A DNA stretch of 64,000 nucleotides from Diplolepis rosae. Lineage: Eukaryota; Arthropoda; Insecta; Hymenoptera; Diplolepididae. The stretch is from assembly GCA_030998225.1 (NCBI GenBank), contig JAPYXD010000250.1:2914001-2978000 (forward strand), given 5' to 3'. The translations under genes were made by a program, and so were the position numbers. This document shows positions 1 to 11,941 of the stretch, piece after piece. The notes under the pieces are model-generated. The model did no database searches and was not told the origin of the DNA. It was given only the letters and a program-made list of their open reading frames with translations. The first letter of the stretch is position 1; each line of letters opens with the position of its first letter.

Positions 1-79
1 TGCTCATAGTTTTTACTTTGCATTTAATTTTCTTATTGATTAGTTGAATAAAAAAAGTGAGTAATTTTGATAAAGTCAA

Positions 80-1792
80 ATGAGTGATTCTGAAGAAGAA
101 TATGAAGGAGACGAGATTCCATCAGACAACGAATCTGTCGATGGGAATGACATTAGCGATGATGAAGATTGTGACATGAATGTAGGCATTGGAAGGCATT
201 CTGCTAATTATTCTTGTAGGTTCGAAGACACTCAAAATTTGTCAGATGAAACTTGGTCAAATCAGTCTTTGCCTTACAATGAGTTACCTTTCACACAGAA
301 TGTTGGACCAAGGAATATTCCAGATACTGTCAAAACACCTGGAGATATTTTCTTGATGCTCTTATCAACAGAAAATATCAGAGCTTATGGTTCAAAAAAC
401 AAATCTGTATTATCAACAGAATAAAAATAAGAATGATGTTCTCGTAACTGCAGAGAAGATGAAGAAATTTATTGAAGTGAACATAATGATGGGTATCAAA
501 TCCTCAGTTGAATGATGCTTACATAAGTTCGTCAATGCTGGTCAAGAGATTCTCTTTCTTGCTCAGTAATCTACATTTGAATGATCAGACTGAAGAACCT
601 AAAACAGGAGACGCTAATTTCGACAAATTGTACAAAATAAGGCCATTCATTGTAAAAATTTATTATGATCCAACTAGAGAGTAATCCATAGATGAGAGCA
701 TGGTAAACTTCAAAGGTAGAAGTACTATGAAACAACACATGCCTCAGAAACCCATAAAACGAGGATATTAGGTATGGGTAAGATCAGACATGAATAGCTA
801 TGTATGCGAATTCCAAATTTACACAGGGAAAATTGCGAATGTTGCTGAGAAAATTTAGGGGAGAGAGTTATCAAGGGATTATCTCAAACTTTGAAAAATT
901 AAAATTACCATTTCTAGTTTGACGATTACTTCACAAGTAACAATTTGATGATTACTTTATTGAAAGATGGAATTTCAGACCGTGGAACAATTGGGAAGGA
1001 CAGAAAAGGTCTTCCTAAAAATCAAGAAAAATAAAAAGACATGAAGATGGGAGACAGCGAATACCGTACGTCATATGAGGGGATCGGATGGTTGAAATCA
1101 GGGGGTTGCAACTCCGGCGAAATCATGCTCGAGTTTCTTCTCCCCGCTTCTCTCTACCTCTCCCGCACGCCCCTTACAGCGAGCCCATATTGCTCCAAGT
1201 TTCTCCTCTTTGACGCGAGAAAGTGGGGGCAAGTAGGGACCGGCAGCGAAGTATATTAACTTTTAACTTTGACCTTAAATGCTAATACTAAAGTAACATT
1301 AAAATTTAAAATGCATCGAAATCATTAATTTTCGAGTGCCGGCTCCGATGTTCTCGCTGAGTGAACGACACTTTCGCTTACCCCAATATACTCTATCTTG
1401 CTTTATGTACATATCCAAGCTCGGCGTGTATGCGCTCTCTTTTCAACGTATTCCTTTCGGTATTTGCTCCCACCACTCGGGAGTGGAATTGAGTGGAATA
1501 AGGTGCAGTGCGGTGGTGGGACGGTGGAGTAAGTCAGAGTAGCTAGTTCATCGGGAGGGCGCCACTAAAATTTCATGTTACACGGAGTCTTATGAGAGTT
1601 GGAACCCCCTGGTTGAAATGGGTAGACGAAAAACCAGTTCGATTTTTATCAAATTTCCATGATCCATCTGCTTTGTCTGAGGTATAGAGAGGCCAAAAAG
1701 ATGGTTCACTAAAGACTATAGCTTGCCCTCAATTGGCGAAGGATTATAATGGTTATATGGGATGGGTTGACTGCGTAGTACTAAAACCAATC
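80..1792 (+). pseudogene. piggyBac-like transposase, broken
   Basis: Remnant of a piggyBac-family (DDE_Tnp_1_7) transposase, which moves TTAA-flanked elements by cut and paste. An acidic N-terminal region (DSEEEYEGDE) is open from 80 to 424. Downstream pieces in shifted frames carry the three regions that hold the catalytic aspartates: SIDESMVNFKGR near 690-720, FDDYFTSNNL near 920-955, and DYNGYMGWVD near 1740-1770. GIGWLK just before 1099 and WVDEKPVRFL just after 1611 join across an inserted hAT-type element, so the gene was continuous before that insertion. Many stops and frameshifts make it non-functional. The flanking TTAA sites and terminal repeats of the parent element were not located; the 5' part may lie outside the window. 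Confidence 0.88.
1099..1611. mobile_element. hAT-type non-autonomous element, 513 bp
   Basis: The ends are imperfect inverted repeats, CAGGGGGTTGCAACTC and GAGTTGGAACCCCCTG. Perfect 8-bp duplications GTTGAAAT flank it at 1091-1098 and 1612-1619. CAGGG termini with 8-bp duplications are the hAT hallmark. It interrupts the piggyBac pseudogene, and removing it with one duplication restores that reading frame. The interior is more GC-rich than the surroundings and holds no transposase frame, so it would depend on an element elsewhere. Confidence 0.9.
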
Positions 1793-2014
1793 GAGTTTGA
1801 TCATAATTTTATTGCACAACATGCAATGTAACTTTATGCACCAATGCTAATAAAACTGCTTTGTTGAATACCATAAATAAAAAATTATCGCAATCTACAT
1901 GGCGATAAACGCTAAATTCATATTAAGTAAAACTAAAATTAGATAAAAATATGGCTCAAATATTCTGTTGGTAGAATTTTCAAAACTTTCATTTCCTACT
2001 TAGATTCATAATCT
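1793..2014. other. AT-rich, nothing recognised
   Basis: Follows the piggyBac remnant. No open frame, repeat or RNA gene is visible. Confidence 0.4.
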
Positions 2015-2525
2015 TTACTTTGGAAATTTGAGACCAGATCTGTGATAAGTAACTCTACAATTCCCGTTTATTTGCTAATTTTAAATGTTTTAAGTGTCAT
2101 ATTGAATACGACACTTTGAAATTCAAAAATCTGACATCAGATTCGTAATCAGCGCCCTAAAAACCCATATATACAAATTATAACGTTTATACACAAATTA
2201 TTTTAAATTTTGTCCGCCATATTAAATCTGCCTTTTTGAATTTTGGAAATATAAATTCAGATTCGTAATCAGCACCCTAAAAACCCATATATACAAATTA
2301 TAACGTTTATACACAAATTATTTTAAATTTTGTCCGCCATATTGAATCTGCCTTTTTGAATTTTGAAAATATGAATTCAGATTCATAATAAGCAAACCCA
2401 AAAACCTAAATATACAAATTATAACGTGTATACGCTAATTTTTTCAAATTTTGTGCGCCATATTGAATTGGCCATTTTGAATTTTGATAATCTAACTTCA
2501 GATTCGTAATCAGCGACCCCAAAAA
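2015..2525. repeat. ~120-bp tandem repeat, four units
   Basis: The box CAGATTCGTAATCAGC recurs at about 2138, 2258, 2378 (mutated) and 2499, giving a regular 120-121-bp period. A degenerate unit lies before it from about 2015. Each unit also has a CCATATTGAAT box and a TTTTTGAATTTT box. Units two and three are almost identical, so the array expanded recently relative to its edges. No coding frame is seen. Confidence 0.85.
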
Positions 2526-2689
2526 CCCTTATAGACACTTTCATGGCTAGAGTAGGTGCAGCAGAAAAATGTGCCCCTGAAAGGGTTAAAATGGGTCACC
2601 GTATATATTTAACAATTTAATATTTTTAACCAACTCACCAAAGTTAATGCCACACCATAAAACTCTACAACTGAACAAAGATATAATAA

Positions 2690-2830
2690 TTTGAATTTTG
2701 GAAATTTAAATAAACTTTATGTGTCACCAGCGCGCAAACTCGTTTTTTCGCTACAGTTAACAGTAGCGCAATGTAGTATATTGCGCTACAGAGGAATGAA
2801 ATGTAAAAATTGAACTGCGCATGCGCCTAT
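2690..2830 (-). repeat. dispersed repeat, inverted copy of 45525-45655
   Basis: Contains ACTTTATGTG, AACTCGTTTTTT, a GCGCTACAGAGGAATGA-like block and AATTGAACTGCGCATGCGC. The same order occurs on the opposite strand at 45525-45655, where one edge coincides with the edge of the palindrome. Probably a short interspersed or MITE-type element; its ends are not well defined. Confidence 0.7.
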
Positions 2831-2851
2831 AGCCATGCAAGAAAGCACAAT

Positions 2852-2883
2852 ATTCTTCTTATTCTTCTTCTTCTTCTTCTTCG
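2852..2883 (+). repeat. (TTC)n microsatellite
   Basis: A run of TTC triplets with one TTA interruption. Nothing else in the segment up to about 3470 is recognised; it is AT-rich and non-coding. Confidence 0.85.
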
Positions 2884-3470
2884 TACAGCGTTGGCACCGT
2901 ACTGGCAAAGCCTTGTACGTACGTGCCAATGCACAAATTCGGGAAATTATGAGACTCGCGACAACCCTTATTGTGCGCCTAGGCACGTAATATACTATTA
3001 CACAATAAAACTCTGTACAATAAAAGAGAAAACTCTACTGAACATAATCTCATTAATAATTTTTTAAGCACAATGAAATTGTACTCCTTACAACTGTATG
3101 CTAAATTTTAGAAATTTAATTTTGTACATTTAAATGAAATCTATTAAAATGTACGAGAAAATATTCTGCACCCGATTAAATGCTTTTTTACTAGTCTTAT
3201 TTCAAGGCCATGGCGCACTTACCCATTTCCTACCTCACTTTTTTAAACCAACTTTCGGCCACTCGAAATAAGATATCAATTTGAAGTTTTGAGAACTTAA
3301 ATGTAAGGCACAAGGAATTTTTATCTACTCGAAAATTTTTATAATTAAAAAATGATTTTTTTACTAAAATTTTTATCTAAACTTTTTTTGTAATTGTAAA
3401 AATTTAGAAGGAAAAAAAGTCCCTCAGTGACTTTTATTTAAGAGCCCGAAATTTCAGCTCGATATCTTAT

Positions 3471-3733
3471 TTAGAGGTGTGCAACAAGATTCGATTCTAC
3501 TTTAGTCCGATATTGGCCTCCGTTGAATGTCGAATATTCGACATCTGAAGCGCGCTTCTTCGGATGTCGGATTTTCGACATTCGATTGGCCGTACGTCGA
3601 ATATTCGACATCCGAAGCGCGGCCATCGGATGTCGGATTTTTAACATTCGATCGTCCATCAGTTAAATATCGAATATCGGACATCCGAGAAGCGCGCTTC
3701 GGATTAAAATCGAATCTTTTTGCACACTTCTAA
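3471..3733. mobile_element. foldback MITE, 263 bp
   Basis: The termini TTAGAGGTGTGCA and TGCACACTTCTAA are inverted, and the match continues inward for about 38 bp with the GATTCGAT box. TAT lies on both sides (3468-3470, 3734-3736), a possible 3-bp target duplication of the PIF/Harbinger kind. The interior is built of repeated palindromic blocks based on CGAATATTCGACATC and GAAGCGCGCTTC, so the single strand would fold extensively. Confidence 0.75.
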
Positions 3734-3736
3734 TAT

Positions 3737-4690
3737 CAATCCATAATTACCCTTATACAATTCTATAAATGCTTGATTCATATTATTACATTTTTTAGAA
3801 TATACAGTTACAGGTCATTAATGTAAACAATAAAAATTAACACGTGAATATCTATATGAATCCACATGACTCTACGTTTTGGATTGTATAAATTCTGTTT
3901 CGAAAATTTACTTATCGCTCTGTGAATTGATATGCGCATGTATATGCATGCGTTTTTGTGAACAGTATATGAGTGTGTGTAGACATGCATCTGGATTCGA
4001 ACAATTGGTGTGATAGTTTTATATACGAGTGACATGTCGCATTATCGTAGAATTTTTTCAGATCTCGCATCTCCAAAAACATTCAAAATAAATCTAGAAT
4101 TAGGAATATAAGAATGGGAATTGTTAAAATAGTCAAAAGTTATGAATTAACGCAAATTCTTCGATATTTGATACATGTTGCTCCCAAACAAATGCAAACT
4201 ATGAGAAAATATTATAATCACATCTTCTCGTGCGCCTATCCTTGCCTAGATGCTTTAGTCAGCTGATCTTCCGCAACAAAAGCGACGTGCTTTTTGTAAC
4301 AAAGCCTAAGACTTATCTGAATACTTAAATGATTATGTTAAAGCTTTTAATCCATATAATGATTATAAGCCTAGACTGATTAAATATATTTTAACTTACT
4401 CTTAAATATATTGGAAACTAAAATTGTTTCTACAATTTGATGACCATGAATCAAACATTAAAAATCGATGAGCACATTTCCTTTCTCACGATAAATGCAA
4501 AAAGAGGGGATAAGTATTTGACACCTGAAAATCAGCAAATTGTGCAATAATAGAATCAGCACGGTACAAAGTCCATCCACATTCCTAAGTCCTCTCTGCC
4601 ATTATTACCTTTGTCCAATCATAAATTCATACGTAATAACTTTCAAAAAAAAATTGCTGATTTTTTTTTAATATGTTCATTTTTTCAAAA
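3737..4690. other. AT-rich intergenic stretch
   Basis: No gene, long repeat or RNA gene recognised. Short frames here have no coding character. Confidence 0.4.
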
Positions 4691-4692
4691 TA

Positions 4693-4943
4693 TGTGGCGT
4701 AGAACGAAGAAACCCGGCTAGCAACACCAAAGACGAAATTTGAGTTTATCGATGATTTTAAGAGACAGAAGCATGCTCTATCAAATGGGCCTATGCACAA
4801 AGCTGTGCGATCAAAAGTGACCAAAATCCAACGAATTTTATATCGCATTTATTTTTATTTCGAACGGACCCGTCTCAGAGAAACGCGATTTTCTGGAAAA
4901 GTTAAAAGGTTCTGTTAGCCGGGTTTCTTCATTCCACGCCACA
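4693..4943. mobile_element. TA-flanked MITE, 251 bp
   Basis: Imperfect inverted termini TGTGGCGTAGAACGAAG and CTTCATTCCACGCCACA, extending inward through the AACCCGGCTA box, are flanked by TA on both sides. A TA target is typical of the Tc1/mariner group. No transposase frame is present. Confidence 0.75.
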
Positions 4944-5448
4944 TATAATAATAATAATCTATATAATCTGAGAAGAAGACAAGTAAAGAGCGAAATTGAA
5001 GGAAAAGAGTGAAAAAGCTGTGTTGTAAAATTCTGGCGACAGGCTAGGCTTTAAGTGATGTGAAAAACATTTTTAATCATAATTCAAAATTGCTGGAGAC
5101 TCAAATAATTAAAGTAAGGAAATTCTGTCATTTATTTTTTATTGAATAAATTCCATTGATTAAATTAAGACAGATGATTTACAGGAATTAGTTTGCAATT
5201 CAATTTTTTTAAATCCAAAGAAAAAGATTGATGTATTCGTACAAATAATATTGTTCTTTCATGTCATGATTCTGTACACCTGAAAACTAATTCAAGATTT
5301 TATTGATCCTCTGTAAAAATCCTTTCATAATCCCTACACTTTGCACCTGCAGGTACTTGGATCTGAGATCTATAATCTGAAGGGATGACGGTCGTCGAGA
5401 TGGTTCTTTATAATAACGATACTGCTTTACAGAAACTTTTAAACTGTA

Positions 5449-5636
5449 CACTGAGAAAAAAATGCTATTGAATCAATAGCATTTCTTTCCAAAAGGATGT
5501 ATATCACGGATTCAAATCAATATGCTATAGAATTAGTAACATATTTATTGGTTCTTGTAGTTTATTTTTATGAATTCATAGTATACATGCTTTTGGAAAG
5601 AAATGCTTTTGATTCAATAGCATTTTGTTCTCAGTG
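5449..5636. mobile_element. TA-flanked MITE, 188 bp
   Basis: Inverted ends CACTGAGAAAAAAATGC and GCATTTTGTTCTCAGTG, with the match continuing through TTGAATCAA and the TTTCTTTCCAAAAG block for about 50 bp, flanked by TA on both sides. It looks like a Tc1/mariner-related non-autonomous element. A truncated relative lies at 6028-6116. Confidence 0.8.
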
Positions 5637-5638
5637 TA

Positions 5639-6027
5639 AAGTAGTGGTATAGGAGCCCTTTTGCCTATCTTACTGTCAAGGTCCATAAAATAACTTCAGA
5701 TCTGAGGCTGGTCATTTACATCCTCTAATAAATTATTATATATTAGGTACGATAATTTATTTCAATTTTAATTTCTCTGAGAATTTTAAATTTCTTTCAT
5801 AAATCAGGCCGTTACTCGGACCGTATCAGCCCCTTATTTATTTTAAAATTGAATAATCTGTGATTCTGGACCATACACGGAGAAAAATAGTTGAAGTGAT
5901 TTTACACAACTCTGTCGATTAAACTTGGGACATAAGGACATTTGAAAATTTATTAAATCCTAGTCGGGTAAAATGAATTTAATGAATACCTAATTCACCC
6001 AAAGTGAATAGCAATAGGCGTTACATA
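5639..6027. other. AT-rich, no gene
   Basis: Contains ACACGGAGAAAAATAG at about 5875, which resembles the end of the neighbouring CACTGAG-type elements, but no partner end was found. Confidence 0.35.
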
Positions 6028-6116
6028 CACTGAGAAAAAATGCTATTGAACCAAAAGCATTTCTTCCCAAAAGCATGTATATCATGGATTCAAATCAATA
6101 TGCTATAGAATTAGCA
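6028..6116. mobile_element. truncated copy of the 5449-5636 MITE
   Basis: Starts TA-CACTGAGAAAAAATGC and follows the left half of the 5449-5636 element closely up to ATGCTATAGAATTAG. It then breaks off into unrelated AT-rich sequence. Confidence 0.75.
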
Positions 6117-6786
6117 AGGGTTATTCAAAACTTGTGGACCTGTGACGTGACTAGAGTTCTTGAGCCTTATGCAAGTAAAAATAAATCAACTTTTCTCATA
6201 AATTATTCATAAAATATTTTTAAAAATTAATATAATTTATCAATTATTATAACTATGATTATTGCCATATATAATATAATTTCTAAATTATATTTAGTAT
6301 ACATTTTTATTTTAACTACGTATGAAGTTTAATGAAACTAAATTTTCAAATGTATACTAAAAAATTGCATTATCAAAAAGTATCTTGTGTAAAAACATTT
6401 AAAAGAAGGTTCTTTTATTTTTTGTGTTGTAATATTTAAATTAGGATGATCATAAAATTTAAGCAGTGAAAAGGCTGAATTCAAAAGCATTCAGTACTTT
6501 TCTGATTGAAAGTCAACTGTTATTTTCTCTGGTCAAAACTAAAATAATAAGTGGTAAATCCAGAGGAAGGGCATGTGAGCGAGTGAATCGCGTAAAGACA
6601 AGAGTGATTCCTTTTTGGGACCACGCGACATCAAATCGAATTTGACCCGGATTACTCAGATCTTCAGCAACTAGAGCGTATTCTCTGCCTTGCCTTTTTT
6701 TCGAATTATAACATCTTTAGGAAATTCAAACCTGAACTTGAACCCGTATCACTACTAACTCGAATTCTTCCCAACGTCCAAACAAA

Positions 6787-7019
6787 AGTATTGTTAAAAA
6801 TTTCAAGAATTCGAAACCACTAGAATACTCAAAATACAGAAAACATAATCAAATTTGGTTTTGGAAGGTTGCCTTCTTTTTTCTTTCCTCCTTTTTGGTT
6901 TGTTTTCTCATAGTTGTTTGTTGAAATGTGGTGATTTTGGTCCGAATTTGGTCGTGTTTTTTGTATTTTGAGGATTCGAGCGGTTTCGAATTCTTGAAAG
7001 TTTTAATAATCTGTAGGAA
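6787..7019. repeat. foldback inverted repeat
   Basis: AATTTCAAGAATTCGAAACC near 6797 is mirrored by GGTTTCGAATTCTTGAAAG near 6990. The arms stay complementary for about 60 bp (ACTCAAAATAC against GTATTTTGAG) around a T-rich loop. Probably a small foldback element. The flanks (6117-6786 and 7020-7739) hold no recognised gene. Confidence 0.65.
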
Positions 7020-7739
7020 AGTTTTATAAACCTTACGGTACATGCCGAGATGTGTAAGACTGCTATAATATGATTTCCAATATTTCTTTTGCAGCATCTT
7101 TTCAAACAAAACATAATGTTTTCAAAATACTAACATTTATTTCGGGAAACTGTAACTCGATGAGCTGTTGCGCTGTGGTTTTTGATTAATGTTTTGAAAG
7201 TTCGTAAGTACTTAAAAATGTCATTGAATATATTGAGACTCTTCCTAATTTACTTGAAATATAAATTCATGACAAATAAAAAAAATCAATTTGACAAAAG
7301 ATTGGTAAAATATTTTTCTTTGAACACATCGACAGATTCCAGATAAACAGAAGAAGAAGAAATTAAAGGTAATCATATTTTCTAGTTGAAATATTCCATA
7401 TAGCACAGTGTATGCCAGGAATATAAAAAATATGCCTTGAATGTTCTGCTTATCCCTGACACATGAAAAGCATATCTTTAGTTAAGTTGAGCTGCATGGG
7501 ATGTATTCCAAGCTTCAAAAAGTCAACACATTATAGAGGTTGCAGACTATTGACGTGAAATTTCAAAAATCTGGTGATAAATTTGAATACTTGTATTTGT
7601 TTAGAGAATATTCAAGAAATTCTTCCTTCGCTGCAAATATTCAGGAAATAAATGGTCAACTTGGTCTCTAAAGGACAAAAATAACGGTTTATACATTTTA
7701 TGTGAAAAATGACTTTTGAAATTTTTATCGAATCTTTAC

Positions 7740-8645
7740 GTTTTGAGACCCCCTGAGTCAGAAAAAACGGTTTTTACGAAAGTGTCTGTCTGTCTGTCTG
7801 TCTGTAGGTCGTGTGCGGCATAACTCTCGATAGAATCATCAGATTGAATTGAGCTTTGGTACACTTTATCGGAGCCGAAAAAGTAAGGACAAGTTCGTTA
7901 ACCAGCCACATCCAATCAAAATTGAGGGATTGAGCACTACTTTTGTGTTTTTGAAAATAACTTTTTGAAAAAATCAAAAATTTCAACACTGGTTTTTGAT
8001 AGTGCTCATAAATCTCTACAAATTATCCTCATAACATTTTTTGATCAAATCAAAATTTGAAATGTTACAGCATATTCAAATTCGAAAAAAGTCAATATCA
8101 ATATTCCATTTTCCAGTTAAATTATACAAGATACGAAAAAGCGCTATAATACAATATTATTTTCTACATAAAGGCCTACAAATTTGAATTGCAACATTTT
8201 TTCATAAGATGCATATTTTTCTTTTTAATTAAAAAAAAAAAACTATTGAAAATCCAAAATTCAATTTTTTAACGATAATATGTAAAATACGAAAAAAACG
8301 TAAGAATACAAAGTTGTTCGTTCCAAAAAGATCTACAAATTTTGTCTGAAGCAGTTTCTGGTAAAACATATATTTTTCGTTTTAATTCCAAAAAATACGT
8401 TTAAAATTCAAAAATTCGATTATTTAGACAAAATATGTGAGATACAAAAAAAACGTTGGAAAATTGTTTGCCTAAATGAGGTTTACAAATTCTCATTAAG
8501 ACATTTCGGGACAGGATGTATATTTTATGTTTTGATTTTTAATATTTAAATAATTCGATTTTTTTCACCAAAATATGTGAGATACGAAATAAGCGTTGTT
8601 CTATAAAATCGTTTCCTTAAATAAGTTCTACGATTGTTTTTTCTT
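7740..8645. repeat. TCTG microsatellite and degenerate ~150-bp tandem array
   Basis: A TGTC/TCTG run at 7783-7805 is followed by four degenerate units of about 140-175 bp beginning near 8117, 8290, 8442 and 8584. Each unit has a GATACGAAAAA-like box, a YCTACAAATTT-like box and an AT-rich tail with GCATATTTTT. It looks like an aged dispersed repeat; no coding frame was found. Confidence 0.6.
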
Positions 8646-8912
8646 TTTGAGAGATTTGGAAGAAAATAAATTATTTTAATCATGTAATTTATTAAAAAGT
8701 GACTGAAATGCATACAGAAAATCGAGCGCAAGCGTCATGATGAGAGTGTGTTCCTTGAGGCTGATAGAGCCTTAAGTAAATTGAATTTCCTGTTTCACTT
8801 AAATTCAAAAAGAAATTGAGTGACTTTGAGAAAATGTGTAATTCACATCATCTGTAATATAATTATAAAATTAGTTTGAGCTTCAGTATCAAATTATAAG
8901 AAATAAACTTAA

Positions 8913-11035
8913 ATGTATGCGGAGAGCACAAGACCGAGCGCGAAGTTAATAACAGTTATAACACGTAGTCAAGTTAAACAAGATAGTCAGCTTGCAGAAA
9001 TAGTAGATTTGAATCAAAAGGGTAATTTAAAAATAAAACCAATTAGAAATAGAGAATATTTAACGGATAATAAGTGCCAAAATATCTTTGATCCAATCCC
9101 TACAGAACAAGAATTAGATAACACTCTTAAGTTAGATGATTAAGTTTAGACAAGACTAATTAATAATCAAAGTATATCAAGTGAAAATTCAGAAAAAACT
9201 AGCGGATTCCATTCAAGTTTCTGTCCAGACTTAAGCATTGTAACAGGATCTAGTAATCAAGATCAATCTCTAACGAACGAATTATCTTATTTTGACGAAT
9301 TCAATTTGCTAAGGTCAACAGTAATAACAATAGACAATAAAACTTTAAAATAAAAATTGGAAACCTCATTGGCACGTGAAGCTATAATTAGTACCAGTTA
9401 CAGGGAGAATTAGGTAACACATTTATGTGGGAAAGAGAAAATGTCCTTTCCTATGCCGCCAGAATTAAAGAAATTGCTGACAGAATAGAAGATGCTCACA
9501 GACTCAATAATGGCGGTCAGGTAGATAATGCTTTTAAACTAAATTTACAAATACAGTAAAACCCCGTTTATCGCAACACCTTCCAATCAAATGCCTCCCG
9601 TTTATCGCAAAAACGGAGGGGTTCCCACTTCTTCGCCACCAGCTTGAACATCTGATTATCAGCACATGCGCCTAAACGAATAGTTTCACGCGCTTTCGCT
9701 GTTTATCATTGTTTACAGTCGTGTTTCAATAACCTCGAATGCGTTTTTTTATTGTCATTATATGTGCAATTATAAATGAGTGAAAACGTGGAATCGAACG
9801 ATGGTACGTAAACGACTAGTACAAACAATAAATTTTAATTACTTTAAAGCTTACATATTTCTCTCATAATTTTCGAATGCATGATTGAATTTTTTTCAGT
9901 AGAAATATTCCCGCATTTTATAAAACAATTGATTCGCAATTGGTAAAGCGATTGCTGTACTAGGCACAATTCATGCTATAATTTGTCATAATAATATACA
10001 TTGAAATGTGAAAAATTTATATATTTTTCTGTTACATATAAAACACAAATATGTAGCAATATATACATAAACGATTGTTTGGAAAGAACTGCTAAATAAA
10101 GAATTTCAAAAACAATTATGCATTTCATGAGAAAAAAATGTACCTCTCAAAATAAGTACGGATTCCAAAGACGCTTAAAAAAATGTAATAAAATCATTTT
10201 AATAAATTAATGGCTACAAATAATTTCATATCTCCCTAATATACGAAAATTCATGTAAATATATGCATCACAAATTTAAAAGTGAGGGGTATTCCCGCCT
10301 ATCCTTAAGAATCACGTGACCACTCCTTCTACTAATAAAAGGGCGGGAAAAATGATAAGGTTTATTGCGATAAACGGGAGAGACAAGTTGCAATAAACAG
10401 GAGTTGCGATAAACGGGTGTTGCGATAAACGGGGTTTTACTCTAGATGTAATACAATGTTTTATACGCGGCTTGCGTCCCGAGTTAGAAATTCGTGTAGA
10501 AGAAAAGGATACTTTTAGGGAAGTCATTAACGACAGTATTGGTATTGAACGAAGATTAGCTGCAAATTCCGCACTACGAAGAAATAAAAATATGGATTAT
10601 TAAAAATGTGACGAGCCGACTAATAACAAAAATAATAAAGTTACTCGGTTTAATGTAGCACGCGGAGATAAATTTATTTGTTTAATTTGTAAGAAGCCAG
10701 GTCATGCAACTGAAAAATGTTTTCATTTAACTAAAGCCTAAGAGGCAGTTCTTAATAATAAACAAAATTTTTCGTATCCTAACCAACAAAGATATAATAA
10801 TTTAAATGGTCAAAGAAGAAATAATAATAATTTTTCAAGAAACAATTACAATAATTTTCCGAATAACAATTTTTTAAGAAATAAAAATTATAATTTTAAT
10901 AACAATAAAAATAATAATTTGCAAAATAGAAATAATAATTATAGAAACAATAATAGTAATTTTTTACAATAAAGATACAATAACAATAAATTTTCTAGAA
11001 ATTTGTACAATAATAATGATAATAAAAGACAATGG
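8913..11035 (+). pseudogene. element B gag, broken
   Basis: Gag of a Ty3/gypsy-type retroelement, which packages the RNA genome. The N-terminal part is open from 8913 to 9142, then stops and frame changes appear. After an inserted pogo-like element (9554-10442) the gag helix region resumes with FIRGLRPELEIRVEE. A zinc knuckle CLICKKPGHATEKC (CX2CX4HX4C) lies near 10680-10720, followed by a long Asn-rich tail (repeated NNN/YNN) and WNPGQ at 11040. The 3' part is cut by the R1-type insertion at 11050. Beyond that insertion the frame runs a few codons and then jumps near 17027 to RNase H, so protease and most of reverse transcriptase were deleted. No 5' LTR is recognisable upstream. Confidence 0.82.
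9554..10442. mobile_element. pogo/Tigger-like non-autonomous element, 889 bp
   Basis: Starts CAGTAAAACCCCGTTTATCG and ends CGATAAACGGGGTTTTACTC, with TA at 9552-9553 and 10443-10444. The pattern matches pogo-group ends. The box GCGATAAACGGG or its complement recurs several times just inside both ends, as expected for transposase binding sites. No transposase frame is present. It splits the element B gag. Confidence 0.85.
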
Positions 11036-11049
11036 AATCCAGGACAGTA

Positions 11050-11941
11050 AACTTCGCTATTGCCAGTCCCAAGCCCGGATGAGAAAGGAGGAGGGGACAC
11101 ACGGACAGCAACATGAACTACATACTTACAGCGTCACTGAACGCAACACACCCAACACCCCAAAGGGCGTTTCGCGGGAGGGCAGCGTCTCGCCCAGAGA
11201 AATGCGTGAGGTCACGCACGGAGCAGACGCGTCCTGCAGCCCACCAACGGTAGTAGCCGAAAGGACTCTGCCAGCAGCTGGGCTGTCGCCGTCAGGATGG
11301 CCGTCAAGGGAGCCCTATAAACAGGCTTTCCCTAGCGGTGGGCCTGCCGGGCGCACGCATTGGAATGGTTTCTCCGAACCTTCAAGCGCGTGAGGACGCG
11401 GTGTGGAGCAAAAGCATCAGGGGACCTTAAACAGGTTCTTTGATGCCGTATGAATGAAAACAGTGTGAATGCGGGGGGCCTCTTAATAGGGGTATGGCCC
11501 CAAATGCGCATGCGGCAGTGACGCTGTACTTCCCTCGTGCCTTCTCGTGGCCACATCACAACTACATGCACGATACTGACACTCACACATACAAGAACGA
11601 ATGCACCGCTGAGTGAATGGGCTGCGGCCGGCGCCTGGTGGATATTCCCGACAGACTAGCCAAGGGAGGAGTAGTAGCCTCCCCACCAGGGTAGGACGCG
11701 ATGTCAGTACCTTACCTCTGTGGAAGTAATATGGGTAAATGTAAGTCCCTCCGGTGTTCGACGGCGAAGGGCAAAGATCCCGTGAAACCACATGTTAAAT
11801 TGGGAAAACCGCTCACGTTTCTAACGTCTGGAGCCAATTTCGGGGTTGAAATCATGGATGCCCGGGCGCAGGAATAAAGAATTACCTGGTCAGTATTTCC
11901 TTATATCCGACGCTGCGTAGGATAAATCGCACACCGTCTAG
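11050..11941 (+). other. 5' UTR of the R1-type element
   Basis: GC-rich leader starting AACTTCGCTATTGCC. Short open frames here have no family resemblance. The N-terminal part of ORF1 expected for R1-clade elements is not seen, so part of the leader/ORF1 boundary may have been lost. Confidence 0.55.

Noticed and set aside
2015..2525. Possible CRISPR-like regular array
   Set aside because: The 120-bp period has no short repeat/unique spacer structure; this is an ordinary eukaryotic tandem repeat.
11016..11393. 125-codon frame at the start of the R1-type insert
   Set aside because: It crosses the insertion junction at 11050 and reads through leader sequence; composition is not protein-like.
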